A DNA stretch of 64,000 bases, from assembly GCA_946811185.2 (NCBI GenBank), contig OX328108.1:4735501-4799500 (forward strand), written 5' to 3'. This DNA comes from Hippopus hippopus (taxonomy: Eukaryota; Mollusca; Bivalvia; Cardiida; Cardiidae). The notes under the pieces are model-generated. The model saw only the letters and a program-made list of their open reading frames with translations, was not told the origin of the DNA and searched no databases. Positions 21,101 through 31,215 of this stretch are shown piece after piece; the stretch's first letter is position 1, and the number at the start of each line of letters is the position of its first letter. Both the position numbers and the translations under genes were made by a program.

Positions 21101-23660
21101 TTATGATGTCCTCTATTGTGAGGATGATGGTGTTTGATGATGATGATTTCTGCTAGTGCAATTAGTGGTGTCTGATTATGTAAGGATAGTGGTGTCTGAT
21201 AGTCTTAAGATGACTGTGTCTGCTGTTTTGTTAATGACAGTCTCTCTTAGTGTAAGGATGATTATATCTGCTAGTGTATGGATTATGGTGTCTGCTAGTG
21301 TCAGGATGATGATGACAACTGTGGCTGTTTACTCTTTACTAAACAACAAAAAGACTCTTCCAATTTGAGAACAGTTGCAGATGACAGTTTGTTGGTGCTC
21401 AAACAATGAAATTTGTGTTTGAAAGTAAAGAAAAAGCATTGTGGAAACCGGAGAAAATATTTGTAAACAGCAATTTTTTTAAAAGGCTGCTTCTTCAGGA
21501 TCATTGAAACAAAGAATTGTTTGGTCTGGGGTCAAATGATGATGAAGCTGAAATGATGTTGATATGGAATCAAACAACACAGCTCCCAGTTTTGATGACT
21601 CTGATGAAGACAGCTTAAGATTGATTGTATGAATTGTATGGTGTTTAACACCATTTTCAACACTATTTCAGTTATATTGCAGTGGCCAGTGCACCTATCC
21701 ATACTTTCCTGGAGTCTCTTTCGCCAGTACTCCGCACAATTTTCTTTCCATGCCACTGGCTGCTTTCCAACATAACCATCGTCGAAACAACAGTCAGTGT
21801 TGGGAGAGGAATGAATCCTGTCACAATGACGATCATCAATCCTCGGAAAGAAATTGGCAAAGCCAGGGATCGAACCAGCGACCTCCTGTCCTAAAGTCCT
21901 GTACACTACCAACTGAGCTTCTTGAACTCAGCAAAACAACTTTAGAAAATGCTACAGAAAAAGCAGAAAATGCTGGTAACCAGCATCTCTTCTTTTCCCA
22001 CCATGTTTCTGCCTTTCCAAAAATCAATTTGTCCTCTCCAAACACTTTCAATTTGGATGAGCATAAGACTTGGTAATTTGGTAAAGGTTCAGACACAGTT
22101 TCACTGGACAACTAACCCTTCACAGGACCGCAAAACTGTAGACCCGTCTGAATTAAATGTACTTGTAGAGGACATTTTTAGCTTGGCTCAAATGAAGTTA
22201 GAAAACATTGTGAGAAAAGGAGAAATGTTGGTTATCCACATTTTCTCCTTTTGCCACACATGTTTTCATAGGCTCTCTTCCTTAGAGTTGTTAGAATACT
22301 GGTTTTTTCTTGATTTATCAGGATGTACTAGTAATGATTCGACAAAGCAGAACTCATTAAAAACTTTTTTCTCCTGTACAGGTATCTGCAATCAGATTTC
22401 TACAAAGCTTCTGTTGAGTCTGATGACATTGCTCCATATTTGATGTTTGAAGGAGTGGTGCCAGAGTTTAACGAGCTCCAGAAACTTGAGGCACTTACAC
22501 GAGGTATCGACAACATGAATGTGAATGTTTATGGCATTTATAATGATGTCATTGGTGCTGTGGAATATATCGCAATGAATGATTTTTGGAAAATTTACAA
22601 ATTTTCACCTCACAATTTAACAACCATAACCCCATTTACTGCAGAACTGCCATCAAAAAATCATTTCTCTGGTGGATACCAATTTCTGAGCTTTTTATCA
22701 TCAGCACATCCTCTGCCAGAATATGGCACTACCAATCATTTTACATTTGTGTCAACTGTGAGTATCCTGCCATGGAAAAAAAGTAAAATTTCTTTAATTC
22801 GAATGAAAAGTGCTTCAGACAGAGAGCTTGTTGCACAGTGGAGTGTAGACAGGGTCCCCTACATGCATTCTTTCTCTGTGACCCAAAATTATGTCATTTT
22901 CTTCGCAAGTCCTTTTTATGTAAATGTAGAAAAGATGATAAAAAGTGCCGAACCTTTTGAAAGCCTAGACTGGAACTCTGATGAGTCAACTAATGTATAT
23001 GTTGTCAATATTAAAACAGGCCATGTGACAACCCTTCAAGCAGAAAATATGTTTAGCATGCATCATGTGAATGCATTTGAGGAGGAAAATAAAATTGTTG
23101 TTGATGTGTCATCCTATCCAAGTCCTGACTTTGTTAAAAATTTAGAACTTCAAATTTTACGTGATCCTGTCAAGAGGAACTTGTTTGATCCTCATGCACT
23201 TTTAAAAAGATTTATTATCGATATGGAAACTGAGAGTGTTGTATGCGATGTAATTGAGCAATCAGCTAGTGTTCCATTTGCCTTGAATATTGACATGCCA
23301 GTCATTAATGAAAACTTTCGTTCTGAATCTTATTGCTACATTTATGGAATCGTTTTGAAAAAGGACAACGTAAAACTGAGCAATATTGCCCTGGTAAAGA
23401 AGAATGTTTGTGGCAATACAACAGAAGACAAACACTGGTTCATCAAGGGACACTATCCAGTAGAACCTTGGTTTATTCCCTCCCCTGTTTCTGATGCTGA
23501 GGATGATGGGATTTTACTGGTTCCTGTCGTAGATGGGTACCAAGGGAAAAGTTATTTGGCAGTCCTAGATGCTAGGAGCATGCAGCTTGTCAACAAAGTT
23601 TATCTTCCAACAGTTGTACCATACAGTCTGCATGGGAGATTTTTTGAGGAAGTTTACTAG
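17993..23660 (+). CDS. Carotenoid oxygenase (BCO/RPE65 family), three-exon gene, putatively secreted
   Basis: Joining 17993-18154, 20293-20414 and 22382-23660 gives 520 codons in continuous frame with GT/AG introns (phases 0 and 2). The family uses non-haem iron to cleave carotenoids (BCO1, BCO2) or isomerise retinyl esters (RPE65). Four iron-ligand histidines are visible: H204 (SAHP), H257 (MHSF), H322/H323 (MHHVNAFE) and H512 (SLHG). E327, the EPWFIPSP stretch (about 456-463) and EDDG (468-471) are also conserved landmarks. Family-typical 'GTLIRNGLGRFEVG' spans the exon 1/2 junction and 'RYLQSDFY' spans exon 2/3. Length fits the usual 500-580 residues. Oddities: the start has a hydrophobic segment like a signal peptide, and the PDPCK-type motif of vertebrate enzymes after YLQSD is not recognisable. 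Substrate and cleavage site cannot be read from the sequence. The fold call is firm; secretion is inference. Confidence 0.93.
18181..18657 (+). mobile_element. C MITE in intron 1, carrying an H insertion
   Basis: gagccatgctctgtg at the left and gcattaaaccctcttttccc...agagcacc at the right. The middle matches the C copies at 31.35 and 46.3 kb except for the H element at 18305-18533. Confidence 0.7.
18305..18533 (+). mobile_element. H MITE, full length, inside a C MITE
   Basis: TTAA at 18305 and 18530. Left context gcatg and right context aggattattctacctcat; the empty C copies read gcat(a/g)-TCAA-aggaccataatacctcat. Confidence 0.9.
18692..18853 (-). mobile_element. H MITE, internally deleted
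   Basis: Left end ctctttaccagatgacg jumps to the right palindrome arm and then a reverse-type tail ending tcatctggttaaag. It may be a fusion of two oppositely oriented copies. Confidence 0.65.
19040..19140. mobile_element. H MITE core fragment
   Basis: gaaaaatattgtgggaaaag and an opposite arm tttctcctttttttgataat without intact ends. Confidence 0.5.
19141..19681 (+). mobile_element. H MITE split by a LINE fragment
   Basis: Left half 19141-19215 (TTAA, ctctttacc, ...gggaaaaggagaaaat) and right half 19590-19681 (accagcattttatcc...gtaaagagTTAA). The break is close to the palindrome centre. Confidence 0.75.
19218..19585 (+). pseudogene. LINE 3' end, truncated non-LTR retrotransposon
   Basis: Encodes PIEERMCPLCNLSVETEFHF-LLECANYNDIRSDI, the C-terminal CPxC...E.HFLL.C zinc-binding pattern seen after reverse transcriptase in many invertebrate LINEs. 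It then continues in broken frames (YWKRPNEE...CLIKKLFYVYIS). The 3' tail reads ggccggtggccatatcatta then atcaataaagttaaag. Confidence 0.65.
19706..19907. mobile_element. Q palindromic MITE
   Basis: gggtacgtattcaccaacca at the left, inverted at the right (agttagtgaatacggatcc). The centre ctgattggctaaacc / ggtttagccaatcag is perfect. Confidence 0.8.
20080..20148. repeat. R hairpin
   Basis: gatcagagatcagactgcac - attct - gtgcagtctgatcttgatct. The arms are almost perfect. Confidence 0.8.
20293..20414 (+). CDS. Carotenoid oxygenase exon 2 (residues 55-94)
   Basis: Acceptor ttttttcag precedes ATA; the exon reads IRNGLGRFEVG...HAFDGLGKLSSWKF...GSVYFST and ends with two bases of an Arg codon before gtaaac. 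The HxFDG motif and the adjoining residues are typical of BCO/RPE65 N-terminal strands. The 122-nt length matches the phases of both neighbours. Confidence 0.9.
20463..21320 (+). repeat. Minisatellite in carotenoid oxygenase intron 2
   Basis: Irregular units of about 25-28 bp of the type tgtctgctagtgtaaggatg-atggtg, roughly 30 copies. It starts about 50 bp after the exon 2 donor. Long overlapping ORFs here are by-products. Confidence 0.88.
21327..21535 (+). mobile_element. H MITE, strongly diverged
   Basis: Recognised from ctctttactaaacaac, attgtggaaaccggagaaaa and ttgtttggtctggggt. Arms no longer pair well. Confidence 0.6.
21622..21918 (-). mobile_element. tRNA-derived SINE in intron 2
   Basis: On the minus strand it has a head with A box (agctcagttggtagtgtaca) and B box (ggttcgatccc), a body, and the tail cactattgaaa-type ...ggtgttaaacaccata. 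It is the best preserved member of its subfamily here. Confidence 0.8.
21930..22092 (-). mobile_element. H MITE, left end missing
   Basis: agcagaaaatgctggtaacc and its arm are followed by the ctttcaatttggat tail and ggtaatttggtaaaggttc. Directly adjacent to the SINE. Confidence 0.65.
22112..22305 (+). mobile_element. H MITE just upstream of exon 3
   Basis: CTAACCCTTCACAGG left end; core with gttggttatccac; right end decayed. Its right end lies about 75 bp before the exon 3 acceptor. Confidence 0.7.
22382..23660 (+). CDS. Carotenoid oxygenase exon 3 (residues 95-520, catalytic propeller)
   Basis: Acceptor ctgtacag is followed by g|TAT CTG CAA TCA GAT, which completes Arg95 and starts YLQSD. 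The single long exon carries all four iron histidines and ends VPYSLHGRFFEEVY-stop (TAG). That placement, with the last histidine near the C terminus, is normal for the family. No frameshift or internal stop was seen. Confidence 0.95.
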
Positions 23661-23747
23661 TATGATGTGATTCCACTACCACACAGATCTGTATTTCATG
23701 CATCATGAAAACATGATCTTGATCCAAACTGCCTGCAAAAGCAGCTT

Positions 23748-23948
23748 TTAACTCTTTACCAAACCACAAATTTTTTGACCATTCAAAAAATGAAAATTGT
23801 TTTGGGAAGAGTAGAAAACATTGTGGGAAAAGGAGAGAATGCTGGTTACCAGCATTTTCTCCTTTTTCCAAATTGTTTTCAAAAGCTTTCTTTCCCACAA
23901 TGTTTTAAGAAGGGTTGATAAAACTTGGGATTGTGTGGTAAAAGGTTA
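23748..23948 (+). mobile_element. H MITE in the 3' UTR
   Basis: TTAA at 23748; right end gtggtaaaaggttaga. It lacks the segment between gacc and aaaaatgaaaattg, but the palindrome core is nearly perfect. Confidence 0.85.
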
Positions 23949-24141
23949 GATTTAAGCTTTGCACTCTAAAAATCATGCAACTGGATTAAAATTGTGATTT
24001 ACTTTATGGCATTACTGGTGCATTTGTCAAGTGATATTGGCTTGTAATATACCAGCTATATTTTTGAGTCTTTCATTCAGTAATTGTTTGTAATTTGTGT
24101 AATCAGTGTATGTATACATGTTCATCTGTTTTTTGTTTTTA

Positions 24142-24147
24142 AATAAA
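24142..24147 (+). promoter_or_regulatory. Polyadenylation signal AATAAA
   Basis: This is a canonical hexamer in an AT-rich stretch about 480 bp after the carotenoid oxygenase stop, followed by a T/GT-rich run (gtgtactttgttg) suitable as a downstream element. Confidence 0.5.
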
Positions 24148-24428
24148 ATTTTAAAAATGTGTACTTTGTTGAAGACTTTTTGAGTTTTTCATACAGAGCT
24201 AAGCATGCAGTTACCTGTTCGGTTGATTTTTGATAATTTATAGTCGCCACTGGTTGCCAATAGGGGCAATGTCCCCAGAGGAATGACTGTTGGTTTTGTT
24301 ATAGGGGATAGTGCAGCATATAAGACGAAATCCATCCCAATCAGTTACTGTACAAAAATTATTGAAAACCTCTGTTGTTGACAGCCTCAGAAAGCATCGT
24401 TGGAAAGAAAGCAATTGTTTGACGCTTC

Positions 24429-24530
24429 TTAACTCTTTACCAGGTAACAAAATCCAAGACTGGCCCAAATTGAAAGAATTTGCAAATGGCAATTCAATAT
24501 TGTGGGAAAAGGGGAAAATGTAGGTTGCTC
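24429..24530 (+). mobile_element. H MITE, left part only
   Basis: TTAA, ctctttaccaggtaac and the left arm attgtgggaaaaggggaaaa, then unrelated sequence. A further core fragment sits at about 24645-24710. Confidence 0.65.
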
Positions 24531-24711
24531 CTACACTTTACAACTGAACCATGCAGGAACCCAATTATACTGACCTAAAACTGTTACCAATAAATGGAGG
24601 GCAAACATGGCAAAGGGATGAAAAACAATGCCTTTTTATTAAAATTGAAAATACTGGAGAAAAGGAATAATTACTGGTTACAAGCTGTTACCTCTTTTCC
24701 TCCTGTTCTTG

Positions 24712-24993
24712 CTGAGCCAAAGTACCATAGTCAATTGCATACAGGACTTGAGAACAGGGCGTTGCTGGTTCAAGTCCTCAGCACAGCCAATTTCTTTCAC
24801 AGAATTAATAACAGTCATTGCGATAGAATTGATACCTCTCTTACCTCTGATGATTGTTTTGATGATGGTTCTGTTGGAAAGTTTCTTGGAAAGAATATTG
24901 TACCAAGTACAGGTAACAGAAATTCTAGGAAAGCATGGTCAGGTACACCAGCCACATGATATAACTGAAATGATGTTGAAAATGGCTTAAACA
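24712..24993 (+). mobile_element. tRNA-derived SINE
   Basis: Head with B box ggttcaagtcc, body gatgattgttttgatgatgg, tail gatataactgaaatgatgtt-gaaaatggctt. Same subfamily as 21622 in the opposite orientation. Confidence 0.75.
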
Positions 24994-25077
24994 CTACCAC
25001 ATGATCCACCTTTCCCCATATTGGTTTCAGAAACCTGTCTGCCACATGGACAAAAAAGTAAATGCAGATATAATGGG

Positions 25078-25302
25078 TTAACTCTTTACCAAACGACAAA
25101 ATTTTAGATCAGTCCAAATTGAACGCATTTGCAGACAACATAATAAACGTGACACAAAAATTGAAATTTGTCTTGGAATGGGTAGAAAACACTGTTGGAA
25201 AAGGAGAAAATGCTGATATTGCTGGTCTCCTTTTCCCACAATGCTTTCAAAAGCTTTCTTTCTTGTGATCTTTAAAAGTCAGGATGGTGTGATAAAAGGT
25301 GA
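25078..25302 (+). mobile_element. H MITE, palindrome centre rearranged
   Basis: TTAA at 25078. The core reads gctgatattgctggtctcc, so one arm is shortened. Right end gataaaaggtgaag. Confidence 0.8.
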
Positions 25303-25317
25303 AGTAACTTTCAATAA

Positions 25318-25535
25318 ACTCTATACCAGACTAAAAATTTTGGATTTGTCCAAATTAAAAGCATTTGCAGATGAAAATTGTGTCTGAAATATTTGATTTT
25401 TTTTTTAATGGAAGAAAACATTGTGGGAAAAGGAGAAAATGCTGGTTACCAGCATTTTCTCCTTTTCCCACAATGTTTTATAAAGGCTTCTTCCTTGGTT
25501 TTGTTAAAATTGGGATTGTTTGGGAAAGGGATAAA
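25318..25535 (+). mobile_element. H MITE, perfect palindrome
   Basis: Ends ctctataccag / gggaaagggataaac. TTAA is decayed on both sides, yet the 33-bp arms remain perfect. Confidence 0.82.
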
Positions 25536-25955
25536 CTAAAATTCATATAATCTTGTAATGGCTTGTTGACAAAACGGTTGTGAGTTGATGGTCATGTGTC
25601 CAGGTGATAAGAGGCCGGAATTTCTTACTGGACAATGAATCCACCAGGGCAACTAAAGTGGGTCGCCACATTTTATCTATATATGTTATGAAACTGTCTA
25701 GAGCAAAATAAATGAGGTTCATTTAAAAATCCCTTATTAATGTTTCAGCATGTGCCTTCTTCAGGATGTTTATTGAATGTCATGTATACATGTTGCATTA
25801 CACAATAATGTTATAAAGTAATTAGCAGGTTTTTTTTTCTTGAATTGACTCTACTATCAAGGGAATACATACATGTATAGCTCCCCAACATTGTGGGAAT
25901 TATTGTATTAAAAATGTGCTAAACCAAGTCATCTAAGCTTACTAGATTACCGTTG

Positions 25956-26182
25956 TTAACTCTTTACCAGATGACAAAATTTCTGACTGGTCCAAATTTG
26001 AAAGCATTTGCAGACGACAAATTGAAGGTGGCCCAAATGAAAAAATTTGTCCTTGATAGAATAGAAAACATTTTGCCAAAGGAGAAAATGCTGGTTACCA
26101 GCATTTGCTCCTTTTCCCACAGTGTTTTTGAAAGCTGTCTTGGTCAGGACGGGTAAAAGTTGTCATTGAGTGGTAAAGTGTG
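25956..26182 (+). mobile_element. H MITE, full length
   Basis: TTAA at 25956; right end gtggtaaagtgtgac. The left arm has lost bases (ttttgccaaaggag). Confidence 0.82.
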
Positions 26183-26399
26183 ACATGACATGACATTCTA
26201 CGCCCTCGCATTTGACAGCTTTGAAAAAGAAAAAATGAAAAAAGAAACTATTCTTTAACACCTAGATGGTTTTCTAAATGACACTTGAAAACACAATTTA
26301 AATATAATTAGATAAAATCTTATTACGTTGTGGAAAAAAGAGTGTCAGATTTGTTGATGACATTACATCTGAAGTCATTCATTATTTGTAGAATTAAAT

Positions 26400-28430
26400 G
26401 AATTGTTGTAGATGATATTTCTAGAAGCATGCCTGACTTTTTATCAGATGACATCTGAAAAGCGTCTGAATTGAAGATGATAACATGTGAAAACTACATG
26501 AGATTCTAAGACCTAGCAGTTAATATTTTCAGAGATTACTTAAGAAAATAGTACCTGAATTGTAGCTGGTGACATCTAACAAAGGTCTGAGTATTAGCAG
26601 ATGGCATAGTTGAAGTGTCTGAATTGTTGTACAAATAACTGAACAAATATCAGTATCAGCTGATGTCTGAGAAAAGAAAAACAAAATTGTAGAAGAAGAC
26701 ATTGTGTGAGTAGTGGAACTGCTGAATTGTTGTAGCATATAATAAATGATTGTCAGAACTGTACCAGTAGACATCCGAGAAAACAGTATCTGCATTGCAG
26801 CAGATAAAATCTGTAAATACTCATAGACTTGAACAAGATGACATCTTACACAGTATGTGCACTGTGTCAGTTGAATCAGTGTATGAATTGTCTGACAGAT
26901 GCTAAGAGCACAGAATCCAAATTGTACAGGATGACATCCCATAACAGTCTATAGTTAGCAGATGACTACTGCAAATGGTGCTTCAGTTGTACCAGTGTGA
27001 TAATCCTGGCACACGTGACAGATGAAAACTTGCCTTTATTGTAGCAGATGACATCTTCAGACAAAATATGAATCTGAAAACATTATACAAAGTTTAGGAG
27101 GTGAGCTATGAAAATAAAGTCTAAATTTGATCTGATGAAATCTAAAACGGTCTCCATTTTAGTAGGTAATATCTAAAGTCTGACTGAATTGTAACAGATA
27201 ACATCTTAAGACTGAAAAGAATATGGCTAAAACTTGAAGGAGATTGCGTCAAAAACAGTATCTGCATCATAGAACATAATATTATAAATAAACTCTAAAA
27301 GCAGTTTACAAAAATTAATAAATAACATTATGAAAACAGTCTAAATTGTAGCCATTAACATCTGAATATATAGCTTGTTGCAGTTGATATCTGAAAATGT
27401 AGCACATAACACTTGAAAACAGTGCCTGAACTGAAGAAGATGACATCTGTAGACCATGTTTGAACTGTAGCACATGACCTCTGAAAACAGTGTCTGAATT
27501 GTGGCAGTTGATGTCTCAAAGCATGTCTGAATTGTAGCATTGACATCAGGAAACAATTTCTGAATTGAAGCAGTTGACATCTGTAAACAGTGTCTGGGTT
27601 GTAGCACATGATACCTGAAAACCGTGTCTGAATTTAAGCTGTTGACATCTGTAAACAGTGTCTGAAATGTAGCACATGACACCTGGAAACAGTGTCTGAA
27701 TTGTAGCAGATGGTTCTTGAAAACAGTGTCTGAAATGTAGCACATATCAGAATTGTAGCACATGACACTTGAAAACAATGTCTGAATTGATGTCTAGTCT
27801 CTTAATCAAAGCAGTTGACACTTGAAAACAGTGTCTGAGTTGCAGCACATGACTACAGAAAAGTGTGTCTAAATTATAGCAGTTGAACTCCGAAAATAAT
27901 TTCTGAAGTGGAGCAGTAAGCACCTAAAAACAGCGTCTGGATTGTAGTAGTAACACCTGAAAACTGTCTAAATTGAAACAGTTGACATCTATATACAGTC
28001 TGAATTGTACCACTTGACACCTGAAAACAGTGTCTGATTCATGGCACATGACATCTGAAAACAGAGTCTAAATTGAAGCAGATGACATTTGTCAACCATG
28101 TCTGAATTGTTGCATTGACATCTGAAAAAAAAAAAAAAAATCTGAAAACATTGAAGCGTTTGAAAACAGTGTCTGAATTGAAGCAGTTGACATTTGAAAA
28201 CTGTCAGATTTGTTGCATACGACATCGACAGACCTGTAGTAGCTGAAATCTGAAACATCTTGTCTGTATTATGGCAGTTAACATGTCTTTGTTGTAGCAA
28301 GTGACATCAGAAAACATTGTTTGAATCATAGCAGTTGGCTTAAGAAAACGGAATTAGAATTTTCGGAAGATGACACCAGGAAACATGTCTGAATTGTAGC
28401 AGATGACACTAGAAAAATTTTCTGCCATCT
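26400..28430 (-). repeat. Minisatellite of about 33-36 bp units, about 2 kb
   Basis: Units of the type aaaacagtgtctgaattgta - gcagatgacatctg, regular at 27.4-28.3 kb and more decayed towards 26.4 kb. On the minus strand it yields Cys/Phe/Thr-rich ORFs (for example FRHCFQ...CAT) that shift frame between units. Confidence 0.85.
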
Positions 28431-28660
28431 GTACCCTTTCCAAAACGGCAGAATTTTACACTGGTCCAAATTGAAATTAATAGCAGACCATGAATTATAT
28501 TTGAGTCAATTGTTTATTTGCTTTGGAAGAGTGGAAACATAAAAGCAGTGGGAAAAGCAGAAAATACTGGTTACCAGTGTTTTCTTCTTTTCCCACAATG
28601 TTTTCAGAGGCCCTTTTCTTCAGGGTTGTAAAAACTTGGGATTGTGTGGTAAAGAGATAA
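28431..28660 (+). mobile_element. H MITE, abutting the next copy
   Basis: Ends ccctttccaaaac / gtggtaaagagataa. Its right ATAA doubles as the left TTAA-like end of the following copy. Confidence 0.78.
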
Positions 28661-29910
28661 CTCTTTACCAGCATACAAAAATATAATCTGGTCCAAATGC
28701 AAAGCTGTAGTAGACGACAAATTGGTTGCGGCTCATATGATGAGGTTGTCTCTGAGAGATTAACAAGAAGGCCAGAATGGCCCTTAATTGCTCACCTGAA
28801 TTTCAAGTGGAAAAAAAAGTTGACAAAGGAAATGTCTAACTTCAAGGGGAGAAAGTTTGTCATTTAGAGGGAGTTGACACTTTTGTCTTGGAAAGCTTCA
28901 ACACATGATCAATGTATCTACAAAGTTCCAACAGAATACTTCCCAAACCGTAGGAGATTGTGACCCAGAATTTCAGAGGGCCACCCAGGGATCAATCCAC
29001 CCAAGTTTGATTGAAATTAGCCCAGTGTTTTCAAAAAAGATTTTCAAAGAATTTCTTCTAGTCTGCATAGTAAAAATAAGCTCTGGTCACTACAGCCATG
29101 TTTTTTCTGAAATCATAATTTCACGAACACCTTTTGAAAAGGGTCACCCAAGAAACATTTCTGCCAAATTTGGTTGAAATTCGTCCTGTAGTTTCAGAGA
29201 AGAAGATTTTTAAAGAATTTCTTCTAGTCCCCATAGTTAAAATAAGCTCTGCCCACTACAGCCATGTTTTTTCATGAATCATAATTCCACAAACAAGTTT
29301 TGAAAAGGGTCACCCAAGGAACATTTCTGCCAAATTTGGTTGAAATTCACCTAGTAGTTTGAAAGAAGATTTTTAAAGAATTTCTTCTAGTCTGCATAGT
29401 GAAAATAAGCTCCGCCCACTAAAACCATATTTTTTCATGAATCATAATTTCACGAACAATTTTTAAAAAGGGTCACCCTAGGAACATTTCTGCCAAATTT
29501 TGTTGAAATTGGCCCAATAGTTTCAGAGAAGAAGATTCTGAAAGATTTTCTTTGAAAATGCCAACTGGTTGCCATGGCAACCAGTTTTACATGGAATCAA
29601 ATTCTGTGAACACTTTTTAAAGAGGACCTCCCAAGGAACATTTCTGCCAAATTTGGTTGACATTTGCCCAGTGGTTTAGATGATGTTTACAGAATTGTTG
29701 ACGATGCACGACGGACGTCGGACACAGGGTGATCCTAAAAGCTCCCTTTAAGCATGTTGTGCTCAGGTGAGCTAAAGCAAGATTAAAAAAACACATTGTG
29801 GGAAAATGAGAAAATGCCAGTTACCAGCATTTTCTCCTTTTCTCAAAATGTTTTTAAAGTTTTTCTTAATCTCAGTCATTAAAAATTAGAATTGTTTGGT
29901 GAAGGGTTAA
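28657..29910 (+). mobile_element. H MITE split by a P element
   Basis: Left part 28657-28762 up to ctctgagagatta; right part from attaaaaaaacacattgtgg to TTAA at 29907. Joined, they give a normal H order. Confidence 0.75.
28763..29780 (+). mobile_element. P element 1 (tandem-core, hairpin-ended)
   Basis: Head aaggccagaatggccctt and tgctcacctga. Core of about four units of roughly 155-170 bp (cataattc(c/a)ac(a/g)aac, tttctgccaaatttggttga, aagaatttcttctagtc). Tail gttgtgctcaggtgagctaa. 'cacctga' and 'tcaggtg' form inverted subterminal repeats. ATTA flanks both sides. Noncoding. Confidence 0.75.
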
Positions 29911-29925
29911 TGAATTTCCGTAAAA

Positions 29926-30152
29926 GCATTTTATCGAACAATCTCATGTTTTCACAAGGGGGGGGGGCTATGAAAGGAGCCTTTTGTAAACATTGTGGGA
30001 AAAGGAGAATATGTTAAAAGCATTTTCTTCTTTTCCCACCATGTTTTCTAACCTTTCAGAGCCAAATTTCATCCATTGACCCACATTTAATGTCCTTTGC
30101 AACAGCTTTGAATTTTGAACAAGTCTAAAATTTTGTCGTTCGGTCAGGAGTG
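29926..30152 (-). mobile_element. H MITE, asymmetric core
   Basis: Left end decayed (tttatcgaacaatc) with a G8 run; core arms with a shortened centre (gaatatgttaaaagc); right end gtcgttcggtcaggagtg. Confidence 0.75.
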
Positions 30153-30221
30153 TCTTTAATAACTACTCAGATGGTTATATGATAATAAAATTCAAGCATA
30201 ACAAAAAGAGGGGAAGTATAT

Positions 30222-30460
30222 GAAGGTTGGTTTTATGAAGGTTTGTTCCATGATGATTTGTTCTATAAAGGTTGGTTTTATGAAGATTGGTTCTATAAAG
30301 GTTGGTTCCATGAAGGTTGGTTCCATAAGGGTTGGTTCTATGAAGGTTGGATACATGAAGGTTGGTTCCATGAAGGTTGGTTCTATGAAGGTTGGTTCCA
30401 TGAAGGTTTGTTCTATGAAGGTTGGTTACATGAAGGTTGGTTCTATGAAGGTTTTTTTCT
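30222..30460 (+). repeat. 15-bp tandem repeat (gaaggttggttctat)
   Basis: About 15 units. Because 15 is divisible by three, all frames stay open: GWFYE/GWFHE pentapeptides on + and TNLH(R/G) on -. No start context, splice signal or conserved partner suggests coding. Confidence 0.9.
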
Positions 30461-30504
30461 ATGCAGGGTATGACCATGACTGGAACTGATACTCAAGGAC
30501 ATGA

Positions 30505-30732
30505 TTAACTCTTTACCACACAACAAATTTTTAGACTTGTCAAAATTGAAAGCCATTGCAGACAACAAATCAAATGCATCTCAAAGGATGAAATTTGTCT
30601 CTGAAAGTATAGAAAACATTGTGGGAAAAGGAGAAAATGCTGGTAACAAGCATTTTCTCCTTTTCCAACAGTGTTTTCAAAAGGCTTTTTCCTTGGGGTA
30701 GTCAAAATCCGGATTTGTTTAGGAAGGGTTAA
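30505..30732 (+). mobile_element. H MITE, full length
   Basis: TTAA at 30505 and 30729; ends CTCTTTACCACACAAC / TTTAGGAAGGG. Centre gctggtaacaagc. Confidence 0.9.
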
Positions 30733-30896
30733 GATATATTGGGAAGAAAGTGCAGACAAAATTTTTATATTTTGAGGGTTTGGCCTTCATTCAAAATAGG
30801 AAAGTAGATTTAGGTCATTTTACAGGTTTATTCTGTACATGGCGACAGATTGTGTTTTTCCATTGCCCTATCTTAGTGTCCGACTTTTCTCTTTTC

Positions 30897-31215
30897 TATT
30901 CAACTGATTGATCCTTTGGTGTTCTAATGCAGTTTTCAACATTATTTCAGATATATTACTGCAGCCAGTGCACCTTCCACACTTTACTAGAGTTTCTTTT
31001 TTCAGTACTACACATAATATTCTTCCAAAGTCACTGGCTGCTTTCCCGCATAACCAACACTGAAACAATGACCAATGGTGATAGAGGAATGAATCCTCTT
31101 GCGTTGACTATCATCAATCTTCAGAAAGAAATCTGGCCAAGCTTGGGATCTGAACCAGGGATACTCTATTCTCAAGTCCTATACACTACCAACAATGCTA
31201 TCAGGGCTTGGCTTT
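30897..31215 (-). mobile_element. tRNA-derived SINE, diverged
   Basis: Minus-strand order head-body-tail as in 21622; B box ggttcagatcc is mutated. It is longer than its relatives because of small insertions. Confidence 0.7.

Larger units (their letters stand above)
23661..24165 (+). other. Probable 3' UTR of the carotenoid oxygenase gene with embedded H MITE
   Basis: No coding sequence follows the TAG until a canonical AATAAA at 24142-24147. If that signal is used, an H MITE (23748-23948) lies inside the mature 3' UTR and would fold as a hairpin of about 30 bp in the mRNA. The transcript end is inferred from the signal only. Confidence 0.5.

Noticed and set aside
27341..28300. 145- and 103-codon minus-strand ORFs rich in Cys, Phe and Thr
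   Set aside because: They arise from the 33-36-bp minisatellite and shift frame with unit length changes.
26400..28430. CRISPR-like array (regular 33-36-bp repeats)
   Set aside because: The units are contiguous without unique spacers and the genome is eukaryotic; it is a minisatellite.
30175..30489. Pentapeptide-repeat-like protein (TNLHR/TNLHG)
   Set aside because: A 15-bp repeat is automatically open in all frames; composition and lack of any start or splice context argue against coding.
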